Below are positions 31,766-44,154 of a stretch of DNA of 64,000 nucleotides, one piece after another. The stretch is from Stenopsyche tienmushanensis (taxonomy: Eukaryota > Arthropoda > Insecta > Trichoptera > Stenopsychidae), in NCBI GenBank assembly GCA_008973525.1, contig WACJ01000405.1:1956250-2020249 (forward strand), in the 5' to 3' direction. The translations under genes and the position numbers were made by a program. The stretch's first letter is position 1, and every line of letters begins with the position of its first letter. Under the pieces are notes generated by a model. The model saw only the letters and a list, made by a program, of their open reading frames with translations. It was not told where the DNA came from and did no database searches.

Positions 31766-33300
31766 CTCGTGATCAATAATGAAGTAATCTAAGACTTTAT
31801 ATTCAACGCCCATACACCTCCATCCCAACCATCCGACTACATAACGGCCCGGGGACTCTGCCTCGTAACCGAATCGATATAAATATTTTGAACTGAATTG
31901 GAACGAAGCCTTGATTACAAGTGTTCGTTATCGGTGACATATGATTACATGGAGTATAATGAATATTGGACGAAGTTCTATTCACGCAGTTGACACTGAA
32001 AAACGACGATTAAATCTGAGCATCGGGATCATAGATTTTCTCAGATTTTGTCTAATGTTTTCTCGCTATGAAATACAGTCTGAATTTAAATAATCAATGA
32101 TTATGTTTGCGCCAAGTAAATAAATAGAAAACGACTCGAGAAAATTTACACGATGAAGCAGACACATTCAACGATGATTTTGAGACTTTGCACTCGCATG
32201 CGAAATATTTTTAATTTGATTTATTTTCGTAAAACCGCCGCGAAAAGTAACACGCGAATTATAATACAGATATTTATGTTACGAAGATGTTTACCGTCTT
32301 AAAAGTTTAGCGAATCGACTCACAAAATTAACGTAGCTCCGATGATCCTGTTTCGATTGTGTCGGTTTCAAATCCGTCCAACTTCCATCGAGCTTTAATT
32401 TGTGATAAGTTTTGGTGAAAAAATCACAATGGAAATTAATTACAACTTGAACATTCCCACTCCAATATAAATTAATTGAAGAGGAAAAAAATTAAGCCCC
32501 TGTATAACTCTTTGTTGTTTCTCTTTTGAAGTTGGGCTAAGTCTTTCAAACGAAATGAAAAAAAATCGTCTCGCAAAAAGAAATCCATCGTGGGTTTTAG
32601 CACCTGTATACGCTAAATGGCGACCCTATGAGATTATTTATATTTTAGTCCGAAATTCGATTTTTGAGATGGAGATCCAAGGATATTATTTTAATGGGAG
32701 AAAAACATCGAACATACTGATATGCTGAAAAGTAACAACTGGAAAGGGCGAATATTTAATGATTTTTGCATATAAAAACAAGCCGACGGTAGCTATTCCT
32801 CTTTAAAACAAGACCTAATGAAAATTATTATGTGGAAATGTGTAATAATTCCCATGATTTGGTAACCCGGAACGAATGTTTATTTTGCTTATACAAATTT
32901 GTCAAATTTGCTTCGCTCAAAAATCATTCAAGTTATGCAAAATAGGCGAACTAAAACAAGAAATATCCTCGAGTTTTCCAAATTTATTCAAGGTACTTCT
33001 GGAGGAAAAGTCTTGAAGCTCATGAACCGCAATATATTTCAAAGATCCTAACTTGATGGCATTAAAAAAACATCGATGTATGAATTCAGCATATCGATTA
33101 ATATAAATTATTCAACATTGCTTCTTGTACCGACCAAAAAAGAGCTTCAACTTCGGTCGTGGAACTTCACTCAAAAATAAATTTTCAAATGGCTAAGAAT
33201 AAAATAATTTTAAACATTGTATGCAAAATTCCAAAAAAATAACAATCCAGTGCAAATTGAATCACTTTTGTTGCCACGCACGTCCCTATTGCATATCCCT
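31766..33300. other. No gene seen
   Basis: A+T-rich sequence with no matched repeats. Confidence 0.5.
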
Positions 33301-33301
33301 A

Positions 33302-33868
33302 GACAAAGAAATCCAGTGGTGTCAGATCTGGAGACCGCGCGAGCCACGGGATAGGGCTGCCAAAATAATTAATTTATACGCCACACACTAACTAATTAAT
33401 TTATACAGTACCCGCAAAAGATATATTAATTGAAAGAATAATCAGACAGAGGTGGTATAAATTTGAACAAATTTTATAAGTATATTTAATAAAAACATTA
33501 AAAACTAAGGTATGTTCATAATAAATGTTAGTATTTTGTTTAAAGAATTTAGAAGTTGATATTTCTCATTCATTTGCACTTTTCATGTAAATTTGGAAGC
33601 TTAGAATAGTTTTTCTTTATATCAATTGCATAAATTAATGATTTATTTAGATCAAAAATATTTTTCAAAATATGAAAACAATAATTTTGTACTATTATGA
33701 CTGCAGATTAAAAAATATGACGGTTAAAAGATTTTGGTTGTTTTTTCATAATGTAGAAAAAAATCTATATCGACAACCCTGACACTTAGAATATAGGGTC
33801 TATGTATGAAACGTAGCAAGAGACCCCAACCCCAAAAATAAATTTGTCAGTCCATGACAAACAGTTCC
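33302..33868 (-). mobile_element. CAGGGTG-family element, copy 4 (right arm)
   Basis: One unit at 33311-33350 (antisense RSPDLTPLDF), then plus-strand GAAAGAATAATC after a YAVPAKDILIER-like degraded segment (33405-33450). The A+T-rich arm follows, with ATGATTTATTTAGATCAAAA and TCGACAACCCTGACAC, and a decayed terminus ATTTGTCAGTCCATG. The left arm is missing. Confidence 0.65.
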
Positions 33869-34099
33869 AGCCCATAGTAAATATAGACAAATCAAGCCTT
33901 TTAAAGTATCTACAATTGCTGGATATCATGTCAAAACTCTCTTATTGGGTGTCATATTTTTTGCTTGACAGACAAAAAGGGACCAGTTATTTTATCGAAT
34001 TGTAATAGACGACAAAAATGTATTGTAACATTGAACAATTTTGTACATGCATCTCTTTTTGCCCCCGAAGCAGAATTTATCTAGAGTTCAAGCTAGATG

Positions 34100-34262
34100 T
34101 GTGATATAATCCAATACAGGCATTAGTGAATCGGAGACAGAGACGGAGAGAGTGTTTTATACCTCATCATACGTTTGTGCATCGATAGCGAGCTCGTACT
34201 GTAAAGGTACCCCTACACGTCTAAATATTATCAAGTATTAATTTTCAACGCCGTGCTTCTAT
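34100..34262 (-). repeat. Dispersed repeat F, copy 2
   Basis: On the minus strand: AGAAGCACGGCGTTGAAAAT, ATAATATTTAGACGTGTAGG, GGTACCTTTACAGTACGAGC and ATCGATGCACAAACG. Matches 3747-3880 and 39786-39935. Confidence 0.7.
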
Positions 34263-34399
34263 TTCTAATAATAATTTAAATTATAATAGAATTTGTCCAG
34301 ATCCTATTAAAAATCATCAGGTATGAGATATTCTTAGATCGTCGGTGATCTTCTTAGAGTCATAAAAAATAATGGAAAGCCAGATAAATCAATAATATA

Positions 34400-34607
34400 C
34401 ACTTAAACCTTTTTTTATGCGGTATATGCGTTCCGCTGAAAATCGCATAAAAAAACTATGACTTACATAGAAAAAGTGAAGATGCGTTCCATGGTTTTTA
34501 AAAACCGCATTGCTTTGAAACAGCTATATAAAATATATCCAAAATCGCATTAAAAAAAACAGGAAAAAAATTCGCACAAAAAAATCGCACTAAAAGAGGT
34601 TTGAGTG
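34400..34607. mobile_element. Complete pogo/Tigger-like MITE (208 bp)
   Basis: Termini CACTTAAACCTTTTTTTATG and, inverted, CACTCAAACCTCTTTTAGTG; TA on both sides (34398-34399, 34608-34609), as expected for pogo-type insertion. Interior contains GATGCGTTCCATGGTTTTTA, as at 19760. No transposase. Confidence 0.8.
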
Positions 34608-34731
34608 TATATTTAAAACTCAACGCGTTAAAAAAGGTGATTATTTTTATAAAAGTTATTGTATCGATTGGATCGATCGGTTTTATCGATTTTAAACTTT
34701 AACAAATAAATTATTTAATTACTAAAACTGA

Positions 34732-34862
34732 AGACACACATGTGTATTGTTTATGTTTATGTGAAGAAATGAACGAATATTGTGTGCTATCAACAGTGTT
34801 AAGGTTCATTTATTGATATACAAACTTGAGTTACGCTGCATGGTTCTGAGAGAAAAGTGGAC
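34732..34862 (-). repeat. Dispersed repeat G, copy 3
   Basis: CACATGTGTATTGTTTATGT, GAATATTGTGTGCTATCAAC and CTGAGAGAAAAGTG; reverse complement of 3419-3565. Confidence 0.75.
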
Positions 34863-35639
34863 TTATGTCGACGATAAGTGGTGGACATACGAATATAGTA
34901 TCTATATTTAACTAACTTATCAAAGGGCTAAGATTTTATTCAATTTTAGATGCTTGATCTTGTAAACAATTACTAAACGCTTGGAACTCTATCTCTCTGC
35001 AAATATTAGATAGTTATACTTTTTGTGTATATTTTTTTATTCAATCAAAAAAAAATCCACTCTATCAATAGTCTTTTGGCAGTGATGAATTAAAATTGGT
35101 AAAATTTATTCTGGTGAGAAAATTATCTTATATCTTATATGTATACTTTTTTAATGTCGGAAACAATTTACAAGATCCTAATGATGTATAAGCGCACACA
35201 TTAATATTAATGAAGCCAAAATAAAGGCAATAAATAATATATGTATTTAGGGCGGGTTGTTAATATGACCGGAGGTATTGTATAGGAGATCAGGCGGAAA
35301 ATATGGCGGTGTGTTTCCTAAAAATAACAAATCCAAAATAAACAAATTTTATCAGTCAAAACTTCCTTTTGTTCAAATTGTTTTCCCATAAAAATTAAGT
35401 CGAAGAGCCTGGGGTTATCTTTCGCGGTGCGCTTTCAACTTTAGGACCACTCAATTAGATCCCTCGGGCGAATCTCCGCATCGGGAAATCATTTCTTGCC
35501 GCAAGGTAGAGGATGATAGTCAAAAAAGACTACTGAAGCGATTTATTTGATGTGTTCAAGGGGGAGTAGATCCAACTGCGAGACTGGTGGTAGGACTCTT
35601 CTTCAAACATAGTCAATCTCAAACCCGTAGTGACAAATA
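34863..35639. other. No gene seen
   Basis: A+T-rich sequence without a matched repeat. Confidence 0.5.
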
Positions 35640-36880
35640 TAAAAACAGTATAAATGACATGTTATGGTAGACGGATACTAAAAAATAGTATCCGTCCAAA
35701 GCGCATTTGACTCCGAAACTATGGCAAAAGGCCTTGAACGCTGAAAAGGCACCGGGGCTGGCCACCAAGTCCCTGTGGCCAAGAGGTCCAGAAATAGGAC
35801 GGCATAGAAGAGCACGTGATCCGCGTTCATAAAAGGATCCCCGCACACATAGTCCGAACTATCTTTTATTTTCATTCTTGCCAGGTATGCCGCAAAACGG
35901 CCGTGCCCCGTCAGGAACTGGGAAGTCCAGTGATCGGGGTCAACCCATTTTAGCTTGAGGCGAGATGAGACTGATCCAAAGAAATTCCGCATGTAGTCAC
36001 TGTAAGGCGACCCAAACCAACTGCGTTCCCAATCGGCAATTGCCAAGTTTCTAGCCCACCTTTTGGTGGCAATAGGATCCGTAAGAATTCCATCTGCTTC
36101 CTCAGCTGATAGAGTGGAGTTGCGAACTTTAATTATTCTACGTGCTTTTTTAATGTGCCTCACTGCCTTTATTTGCACTTTTAGGTCTAGTGGCATGATC
36201 TCTGCAAGGACTAGGAGACTGTGTGTAGCAGTAGTTCTGTACGCTCCAGTGATTCTTAGGAGTGGCTGCCGTTGTGCAATGTTTAGGCTTCGTCTCGCCG
36301 TCTTGTCCCATCCACGGTGCCAAGCCTGTCCGCCTATGCTCCTGCTCCGTATGTGGCAATACTCTCGTAGATGGCTTCATAAGCAATCCTGAGGTGTCTG
36401 CCCCCAAGACCCCAATCAGCACCCGCCAGTCTGGACATTTTGCCAAAAGCCTTAGCTGCTTTGCCGGTTTCAATTTTAATGTTTTCTCTGAATCTGCATC
36501 CATCAGAGATGGTTACGCCCAGGTAGACAACGTTTTTATCGAAAACCATACGGTCTTCACCCAGCCAAATGCGTGGATAACGCACGAGCTTGGCCTTGAG
36601 CATAACCGCTTTTGATTTTGACGCTGCAAAAGTAAGTTTATTCGTCTCACTCCATGTACAAAGCATCCTTAAGGCTGTATTCGTTCTATCCTCCAGTTAT
36701 GATCTTGAATCCCCGCATGTTCTGAGAGTAAGGTCATCAGCATATGCTGTTAGTAAGCAATCCTGCGGGAGTATCATGTCAAGAGCATGGAGCAGGTCAA
36801 GAGCATCAAGCAGGATGTTCCAGAGCATGGGCCCCAGAACAGACATCCCATCTTATGCATGGTTTATACCAACTGGTAGA
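35640..36880 (-). pseudogene. R1-like LINE ORF2 3' half, minus strand
   Basis: Read from 36850 leftwards: SVLGPMLWNILLDALDLLHA, then LLTAYADDLTLRTCG with an intact YADD catalytic box (about 36737-36748), a stop, NTALRMLCTWSETNKLTFAA, VVYLGVTISDGCRFRENIK and LGGRHLRIAYEAIYESIATY. After a frame change it continues PLDLKVQIKAVRHIKKARRI and WTSQFLTGHGRFAAYLARMK to a C-terminal CGDPFMNADHV motif. The zinc motif has lost its first and last Cys. Truncated 5' of the RT core, as is usual for LINE copies. Same family as 54600-56175. No endonuclease domain remains. Confidence 0.85.
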
Positions 36881-36961
36881 TAATGAAAATGGTATTGTCT
36901 TTCAAATATATGGGGATGTTTCTCAGTAAACTGTCTAAATTAGAGCCGCTTTATCTTTTAT

Positions 36962-37250
36962 TAATATATGATTATAAAACTAAAAAAGTATGTCTCAGAA
37001 TTTTTTCACAATAGTCCCCCTGCTTATGTTTTAAATTACGCGCTGTCCCCCCCTGACACAGAGAACTGCCTCTTTGATCGATTTTTCAGAAAATGCTCAA
37101 TATTTCTTACAGCAATGAAAATATGTTTGGTTCATCTATGGTTTTTTATTAACCCGGTATTGCTTAATGTGATTTGAAGCAACTTTCTTAGAACACTTTG
37201 TCCTGTTTACTGAGAAACGCCCATACCCATTTTAGATATTTCGTTTGTAG
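36962..37250 (+). repeat. Repeat J, copy 2
   Basis: Begins AAAACTAAAAAAGTATGTCT and AATAGTCCCCCTGCTTATGT, and ends CTGTTTACTGAGAAACGCCC. Links the J segments at 16445-16605 and 18324-18480 as one unit. Confidence 0.65.
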
Positions 37251-37855
37251 TTCTTAACTGCTGATAATTAGCATCTTGGAGGCTTGTCGTGGGTATCGAC
37301 ATATATTAAATCAACAAAATATGTTGCTTCCATTTAATAATAAGATCCGACTGAAAGATATTGTAAATATACTATTCGAGGAAATCTTCGAATTTCAGCT
37401 CTTAAAAAAATCTCCCATTATTTAAAACAATGTCTTCTGATCGTTTGAGAGATAAAATGATAAGGATAGAAGAATAATTACAAACGAATTATTTTTTATT
37501 GGAATTTTAATGGCGCAAGTATGCTTTTTTTGTCCAGTATTTCGGCAAATTTATAACTCGCAATAATTCGCTTTATTGAACAATGTCTTTCTTCCGCGGG
37601 CATATGTTAGACCAATCGCGCCCACATTCAATTGCCCTTGTGCTGTAAATCTTCTTCGTTTGTAGAAATTGCAGCTTATCCATATTTATGAAGTTGAAAC
37701 ATGAATTTAGGCCAGACCAACATATCGGCGATTATCCAATCACAAAATGTAAATATTAATATTAAATGAATTTTCGAGTACAACCATCGCTCGTATTATG
37801 ACATAATTTAGTATTCTGTAATTTACAATAATTGCAAAAGATAATTTTTTTTACA
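37251..37855. other. No gene seen
   Basis: A+T-rich spacer without assigned content. Confidence 0.5.
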
Positions 37856-37858
37856 ATA

Positions 37859-38260
37859 CAGGGTACTTTGCACGTGGACCAACAATTTTTTTTTTTTTTT
37901 GGGAGTTAAGGGGATTTTTTTCTACGTTTCACACATAGAGCCTATGTCCTAAGTATCAGGGTTGTCGAAATAGATTTTTTTCAATATTTGAAAATATATC
38001 CAAAATTTAAACCGTCATAACTTTTTTATTTTGTGGTAGTAATAACACAAAATAACTGTTTTTGTATTTTGCAATATTTTTTTATCTAAATAAACCATTG
38101 TTTTGGGCAATTGGTTTAAAGAAAATTACTTCTGAGCTTCCAAAGTTAAGTATAGTGTGCAAATAAATGAGAAATGTAAGCTTCTAAATTCTTTTAACAA
38201 AAAACTAACAACCATTTTGTTAACTCCAAAAAAATTTGACCGTCGATGTACAAAATCCTG
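37859..38260. mobile_element. CAGGGTG-family MITE, copy 5 (402 bp)
   Basis: CAGGGTACTTTGCACGTGGA and, inverted, CAGGATTTTGTACATCGACG form the ends; TA flanks both sides (37857-37858, 38261-38262). Contains the left arm (TTTCACACATAG..CCTATGTCC, TTTATCTAAATAAACCATTG) but no SPDLTPLDF unit, so it is a simple short derivative. Confidence 0.75.
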
Positions 38261-38264
38261 TATA

Positions 38265-38920
38265 CGATATTAGGGATACAAAATCTTGAAAAAATATTCT
38301 TTACGTTTGATAACTGAAGACAGATTTTGGAACTATGACAGAGACTATGAGTCCAGAAAATAGTCAAAATAGAACCAGTTGATAAAAAATTGAGAGATCA
38401 TCAATTTAAAAAAAAGCAAAATGCATGTTTAACAAATTAAGAGTGCTGACGAATCGAGACTTGCATAAAAGATCAATTTTTGAGGCAAGATGTGCATTTT
38501 GTGCATACAAATGTCAGTCTGCAGGAAATATATTTTTTATTATTAATTATTTTTTGCCATCAATCGACTTTCAAATACACAATCATCATTTTTCAACCTC
38601 TCCTATTGCGGTATTTCTGCAGAAGAATAAATCAACATTCTGTTTAAAGTAAATAAGCATAGCTATAGAAGGGTAAAAGCCGCATTTTCAGAATATTTCA
38701 GTCAAAGCCTGTTTAAAGAAAAGTGGCAGAAGGCAGTGTGAGAAAGTAAAATTAAGATTAAAAATAAATATTTTTGATTACATTAAAAAAAAAACGACAT
38801 TACTTTTGGGAACATCTAATAATTATTTCAAATGTTTATAGTGAGCAATATTTGAAAACTCTGTGTAAGCTATCCTTATGCATTTAAGTACTTCCTATAA
38901 CTTCTTATTAAAGTTAACCC
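38265..38920. other. No gene seen
   Basis: A 75-codon plus frame at 38425-38652 has no recognised motif. Confidence 0.45.
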
Positions 38921-38921
38921 T

Positions 38922-39065
38922 TGTATAGCGTCGAGATAGGGACCACACTATAGAAAGTTAGGCGCCCATACATAATTTTTATGTGTTTGTGCAAGTGCAA
39001 CACGCGCGAGGTTATTGACCTTGCGACGCCGCAAATTAAGTGGACGCTATAGGAGGTATGACTAT
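38922..39065. mobile_element. pogo/Tigger-like MITE
   Basis: GTTAACCCTTGTATAGCGTC at the left and GACGCTATAGGAGGTATGAC at the right are inverted repeats. Same termini as 14466-14536 but with a longer interior. Confidence 0.65.
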
Positions 39066-39124
39066 ATATTCAGAAAAAAACTAATGTAATTTTAATTCTT
39101 AATCCAAATACTTGGAAGTCCTTC

Positions 39125-39650
39125 ATTCCTTCGACACCTAGGAGAAGTAACTGTTTAATTTATGTATACCTTACAGTACATATATGATTTTCAAATTGTT
39201 ATATTAACCTTTCCCTACCGGTGATGTATTTACTACACCTCGACTCTAATCATGGGAATATCGATATGAAATATAATAGATACGAGGTTCAGAATTTTTG
39301 TATTCCTCCGTTATATAATTACGAATCACATCAAAGTGTTATAGTTTATAAATATTCATCTGCTGCGACGGAAATAAATAATTTGTCGGGAAATCGTCGT
39401 TTTATTTATCTATTTTTGAATTGTATTTTTGTCTTTTCTTAAATAAATAAAATTATTTCGCTCTCAAATTACTTTTTGTATTAAACAAATTGACTTATTA
39501 GTAATTTTTGATCAAATTTATCAATGTATTTTCTTAAACTATTCAATATTCCGATCCCGGGATCCCGGAACTGATCCCGGGATGGTCTAATGCAATCCCG
39601 AAGTCCCGGCTCGAAATTTTGGCTCGGGATTAGATTCCTTAATTATGAGA
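39125..39650 (+). mobile_element. hAT relic, family O, copy 4 (with 3' terminus)
   Basis: Starts inside the family at CACCTAGGAGAAGTAACTG, keeps the coding-derived block to GGGAAATCG (39397), then jumps to the A+T-rich 3' part. The 3' terminal region has GATCCCGGGATCCCGG, CTGATCCCGGGATGG and TCGGGATTAGATTCCTTA (ends about 39650). The internal deletion removes the whole dimerisation domain. Confidence 0.7.
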
Positions 39651-39756
39651 TTTCCAGAGAGAAGGAGAAAAGTAACTAAAAATAAAACAGAATGGATCAT
39701 ATATTAATCCATAAATTTTGATGTAATACCAATTATTGTTTATTTTTTTCTTAATA

Positions 39757-39788
39757 TGAAAATGAAAGAAACTTATGGGATACCCTAA
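39757..39788. mobile_element. Isolated mellifera-like mariner terminus
   Basis: GAAAGAAACTTATGGGATAC then CCTAAT, inverted relative to the 17830 end. It directly abuts the start of repeat F copy 3. Confidence 0.6.
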
Positions 39789-39935
39789 TAGAAGCACGAC
39801 ATTGAAAATGAAACCCTATGGATTGCAATGTTTTAGAATATTTAAACGTGTAAGGGTACCTTTACAGCACGATCTTGCTATCGATGTACGAGTGAATGAT
39901 GAGACGCAAGACACTCTTCGTCTCTATTTCCGATG
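39786..39935 (+). repeat. Dispersed repeat F, copy 3
   Basis: AGAAGCACGACATTGAAAAT, TTTAAACGTGTAAGGGTACC and TTTACAGCACGATCTTGCTA then TCGATG. Confidence 0.7.
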
Positions 39936-41320
39936 CACAACCTCAGCACTCAACGTGCGAGAGATCACTTGAATCCGAACGCACATATGCGTCATTCCCA
40001 ATCGATGGCTTAAACAAACACACGAGTGTTCTTATTCAATAAAAACACAATCCTACCCTTACATCAACGGTAACCTGTTTAGCGATTTATATAGACTTAC
40101 ATTTGAAAAGTGTATAAATCTGCGAGGGCGTCTGTTTTGTACAAGATCTTCGTATTACTGGGTTGTCATTTTTTGACACATGACATTTGATAAGTTAATA
40201 TCCCTTAAGGAAATCTTCCTACCGCCGACGTCGCTACCTTCGTCTTCACAATGCTTCCGCTCTTCAGACTTTCCATATTTCTAAGGCCCTACGTGTCATC
40301 GGAAAATATCTTTTTTCTTCTTGCTTTATGTGCGATTAAAAAAAAGCACGAACATTTCACACAGAAATCGTTTTCTCGTGTAGCGCTAAAAATGGGCTCT
40401 TTTGAAGCAATAAATACAGGCCGAGGGGGGATGTTAACTTATAATGGGACGGCATTGGGTCAAATGTACCATTTCTCGGGATACAAATTTACGTCACATT
40501 TATTATATTGATCGATTGGGGGATTTCGTGGAAAACACGTGCTATTATATTAAAAATTTTATTATTTATGTGTTTTGGAGTTTTCGGTGATTCGTGTCAC
40601 GTAGGCCAAAAGTCTCTTCTACGTGACATTCATTTCGGCTACAAAATAAACATTCGGTTGGCTTTTTGAAAGACGACTATCCCGGATCTCATAAAAATTT
40701 ATAGTTGCTCAGTCTTTTCGTTGAAAAAGTAAAAATCATTAACACTTCACAAACTGCCCCCATTAATAATATAATGACTGCTAAATATCATCCAAGCATC
40801 CCAAATACGATTCAATCGCAAACATTAATATATAAATATATAATATATATATATATATATGAAATTCCTTATTTTTCCATGTTCATTAAAAAAAATTCGT
40901 TCCTTTTGTTACTTTTAAAGGTCTTCAAAAAGAATTGTGATTCGCTTATCGCGCTTCGTTCCACACTTTATGTGTATTAATAGACATAATTTTAAATCAT
41001 TAATGGGCGTGAAAGCAACGAGATGACATAGAATAACAATTGTGAAGCCAAAAGATAACAGAATTCATAATACATTCGAAAAAACTCGCTTTTATTAGGG
41101 GGACCGGAAAGTGATCAAAAATTTGAGACTTGCCTGTTAAAATTTGATTTGTACACGAGTTTTTCAGTACATTGGGCCACTTTTCTGTCTCAGGCCAGTA
41201 TTGTTTGAAAAAATACAGTATAGTAGTTAACAGTTCCCTGGTTTGTCACCAAAGCGATATATTTAATTGCTTCAGATTAAGTAACAATTGTTGTTAATTA
41301 AACATGGTTTATTTTATTAA
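39936..41320. other. No gene; AT microsatellite
   Basis: Contains an (AT)n run near 40842-40860. The 86-codon plus frame at 40251-40511 starts MLPLFRLSIFLRPYVSSENI; no family recognised and no splice evidence. Confidence 0.45.
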
Positions 41321-41324
41321 TATA

Positions 41325-41620
41325 TGTTTATAAAACTAAAAAAGTAAATTCAAGTATGTCTCAGCATTTTATGAACAGTCCTCCTGTCTATATTTTAAAA
41401 TACGCGTCACTTAGTCCACAGATTAAACTATTGCATTAATACGTGCTACAATAAAATAACACAACTTAGTTATATTTTAGATTGCATTCCAATGAAATCC
41501 AATTAAACATTCCTCTGACAACAGTTCCCTGCAACATAACAGACCAAATGTGGAATATAGATATGTGATAATAAATTACAAAGACCAAACGATAAAGAAA
41601 CTCCCTTATTGCTGCTTATT
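41325..41620 (+). repeat. Repeat J, copy 3 (uninterrupted)
   Basis: ATGTCTCAGCATTTTATGAA through CACAACTTAGTTATATTTTA to AACGATAAAGAAACTCCCTTA. Serves as the empty-site reference for the split copy at 16445-18480. Confidence 0.7.
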
Positions 41621-41979
41621 TCACATGTTGAATATTAAGCGCATGATGAATCATTTTTAAATTTATTCCACGGCTCAAATGAGCAATAAAAAGAAATTTA
41701 GCACGACGAGAACTTCACATTTCTAATCTTATCTTATCAATGTCCAAGGCGATACACAGATTCTAAAGGCGACGTCTATAAAAAAATTGATATGATTAAA
41801 TTTTCTCGAAACCAATTATTAATGTGTCAAAATGTTCTCATTTATTATCCTTTGAACAGTGAAATAAGTGTATGCAATCAATGAGTCATTTGTGTCGCTG
41901 CAATTACATTTTGATCGATATTTCAATTGATGTCATTGGGTGTCCGAGCTTCAAAAATATTGAAATGAAAATGCAACGC

Positions 41980-42360
41980 CATAGCGCTTCATAATTATTT
42001 GAATAGAAACGCAGTACGTGGTTTATTGCTTCAGGTCACGTGTAGCGTGAGCTGAAGAGCATATGTACACTCGGTCTCGTCTTGAAGACCAATATGCGCC
42101 AACATGGTGCATCCATACAATATTTTACTACGCCTATGTTATTCCCGCAAGTGTAAATAGTAAGTTGGAAAAGTTGTATCGCAATCGGATGAACGGTATG
42201 GAAGTGCATTAAATACGAATAAACAAACATTGCTTTTTATATATTAAACTATGCTTATGTTACTCGCACAATCTTTAGCAATAAGTGAACGAAGTTTGAT
42301 CGCAATTTGATGAACGGTATGGCAGCACATTGCATACGAATAAACAGAGGCTTTAATGTA
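41980..42360 (+). repeat. Dispersed repeat M, copy 3 (two tandem subunits)
   Basis: After the block shared with 11150-11310 there are two about 120-bp units, each with AAGTTTGATCGCAATTTGAT-like sequence, GAACGGTATGGAAGTGCATT or GAACGGTATGGCAGCACATT, and ACGAATAAACA. Opposite-strand homologues are at 49270-49530. Possible Helitron minisatellite. Confidence 0.6.
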
Positions 42361-42530
42361 TTGAAAAGCGTAGTTTTTTAATTAATAATTTACGTTTATT
42401 ATATTTCATATTTTTCATTTATATTGTTATTTTAAATATTCATTAATATGAACGTTGCTGGACGAATGGTTGGGAAAAAACGGGCGTCAAATAAAAATAC
42501 TCTCTTATCTTAATAGCTGTTTATTCCACA

Positions 42531-42545
42531 CGAGAGAGAGAGAGA
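42531..42545. repeat. (GA)n microsatellite
   Basis: GAGAGAGAGAGAGA next to repeat H. A (TC)n run at about 46243-46261 is in a different context. Confidence 0.85.
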
Positions 42546-42785
42546 TCTGACTGCAGGAAGGACGACTTCCCGCAGCCAAGACTAACCGACGACTCTTCCG
42601 ATTCACGCCTCCTGCGCGTCGCTACCCAACCGCCAACGATGCACGCGCAAGAAGTGATCCCTCGGAATGCAGGTGCAATGTATCCGTAGGGCCACAAGAG
42701 ATGGCGCTGTTAAAATAAAACATTGCACCCGAAGAGAGACGAAAAATGTCAGTGTTAATCTGTCAAATTAAAAATTACGTAGAAA
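42545..42785 (+). repeat. Dispersed repeat H, copy 2
   Basis: GCAGGAAGGACGACTTCCCG, GATGCACGCGCAAGAAGTGA and GAGAGACGAAAAATGTCAG, homologous to the minus strand of 31545-31765. Followed 40 bp later by repeat G copy 4. Confidence 0.65.
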
Positions 42786-42825
42786 TGGTAAATCGCTCAT
42801 GCTACAACTTATTGTTCAAATAAAT

Positions 42826-42957
42826 TCACTTTTCTCTTAGGACCGCGCAGCATGAATGAAACTTGTATAATAATAAATGAACTGTAACACTGTTGATAGC
42901 GTACAATATTCGTTGATTTCATCGCATAAACATAAATAATACACATTTGTAGAATCG
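42826..42957 (+). repeat. Dispersed repeat G, copy 4
   Basis: CACTTTTCTCTTAGGACCGC, GTTGATAGCGTACAATATTC and AATACACATTTGTAGAATC. Confidence 0.75.
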
Positions 42958-42959
42958 AT

Positions 42960-44150
42960 AAATTTACAATGGATATATAGTGGTTCAAATATAATCCCTT
43001 TTGTTACCACGCTGAATTTAAAATATACAATTGATTTATTTGGCTTTCTACTATTTATTATGATTTTAAGAAGACCACCAGCGATCTAAGAAGACCCCAT
43101 ACGTAATGGTTTTCAACCGGATACGGACAAATTTCATTATAATTTCAATTTTTGATGTGTACTCTATGAAAAGAAATCGTTCAAATAATGTATTTTTTCG
43201 TAAAAAATACAGATGATTCTTTGTTTTCGTAAAATTTGGTCGGATGAAAGAATAAAAGAGATCACAAATCACTCGAGTCCGATCGCAGCGTATGCGAGAT
43301 TCCTCATCAACGAGCTAAAACGCCATTTAAAAGCTGTTTTATTATATTGTTTGTATTACGTGTGTAAATAAAGATGCGAAAACATTCTAGCTTTGCATAA
43401 ACATACTCGTATTTTGGTAAGGTTTAAATTGTTTTTATTAGTCCCGTTCATATTTAATCCACTCTCATAAATTATAACACTTTTGAAAACAAATTTATAG
43501 CTATACTTTAGGCATATATCGTTGTTTTCTCAATCAAATTAAAATTTTCTTCCTATCTCTGTTACCATAGAGCAGTATCAGATTACGAATAAAATACAAA
43601 GTCATGAAAAAATCTCGATTAATAGATTTAGCGCGGAAAAGTACAACACAAAAACACATACCGAGGATACGCCTTTGTTTAGAACGTAATTATCGCAGTA
43701 GGCTGGAATGATGATGAATCGAACCTTATTAAAATGCCAATAACACCAAATTGATAAAAATATGACGTGCATAAAACAGGTCTTATCGAAACTCGATCTA
43801 ATATTGTGGTACGTTTGCACCATGACGATATCCAAGCGCATTGTCGCGAAAATGCGTTTTCTTTGTCGTCAGATGACAAAAGCTAAAACATCACTTGCGT
43901 CATGTTTGACACCTGTCAACTAATAAGCAGGCGATCGAGTCAATACTATTAAGTACATATGGCTTAAAACAAATACCACATTCAAGGATTATTGACCGAC
44001 GTTAATTATATACCACATCAGGTCTTATTATATTTTGTATACCATGTGTAAAATAGCCTTTGGATTTTTCATAAAGCTGACCGATCAAAAATAGGTACAA
44101 TATGACTATTTTTTTGTAATAAAGATAATACTGAATTTAATGTTTTTAGA
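42960..44150. other. No gene seen
   Basis: GGTTCAAATATAATCCC at 42979-42995 may be a lone mariner D terminus. Nothing else assignable. Confidence 0.45.
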
Positions 44151-44154
44151 TTGG

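Noticed and set aside
36063..36615. Plus-strand frames of 109 and 117 codons
   Set aside because: Shadows of the minus-strand LINE ORF2 in GC-richer sequence.
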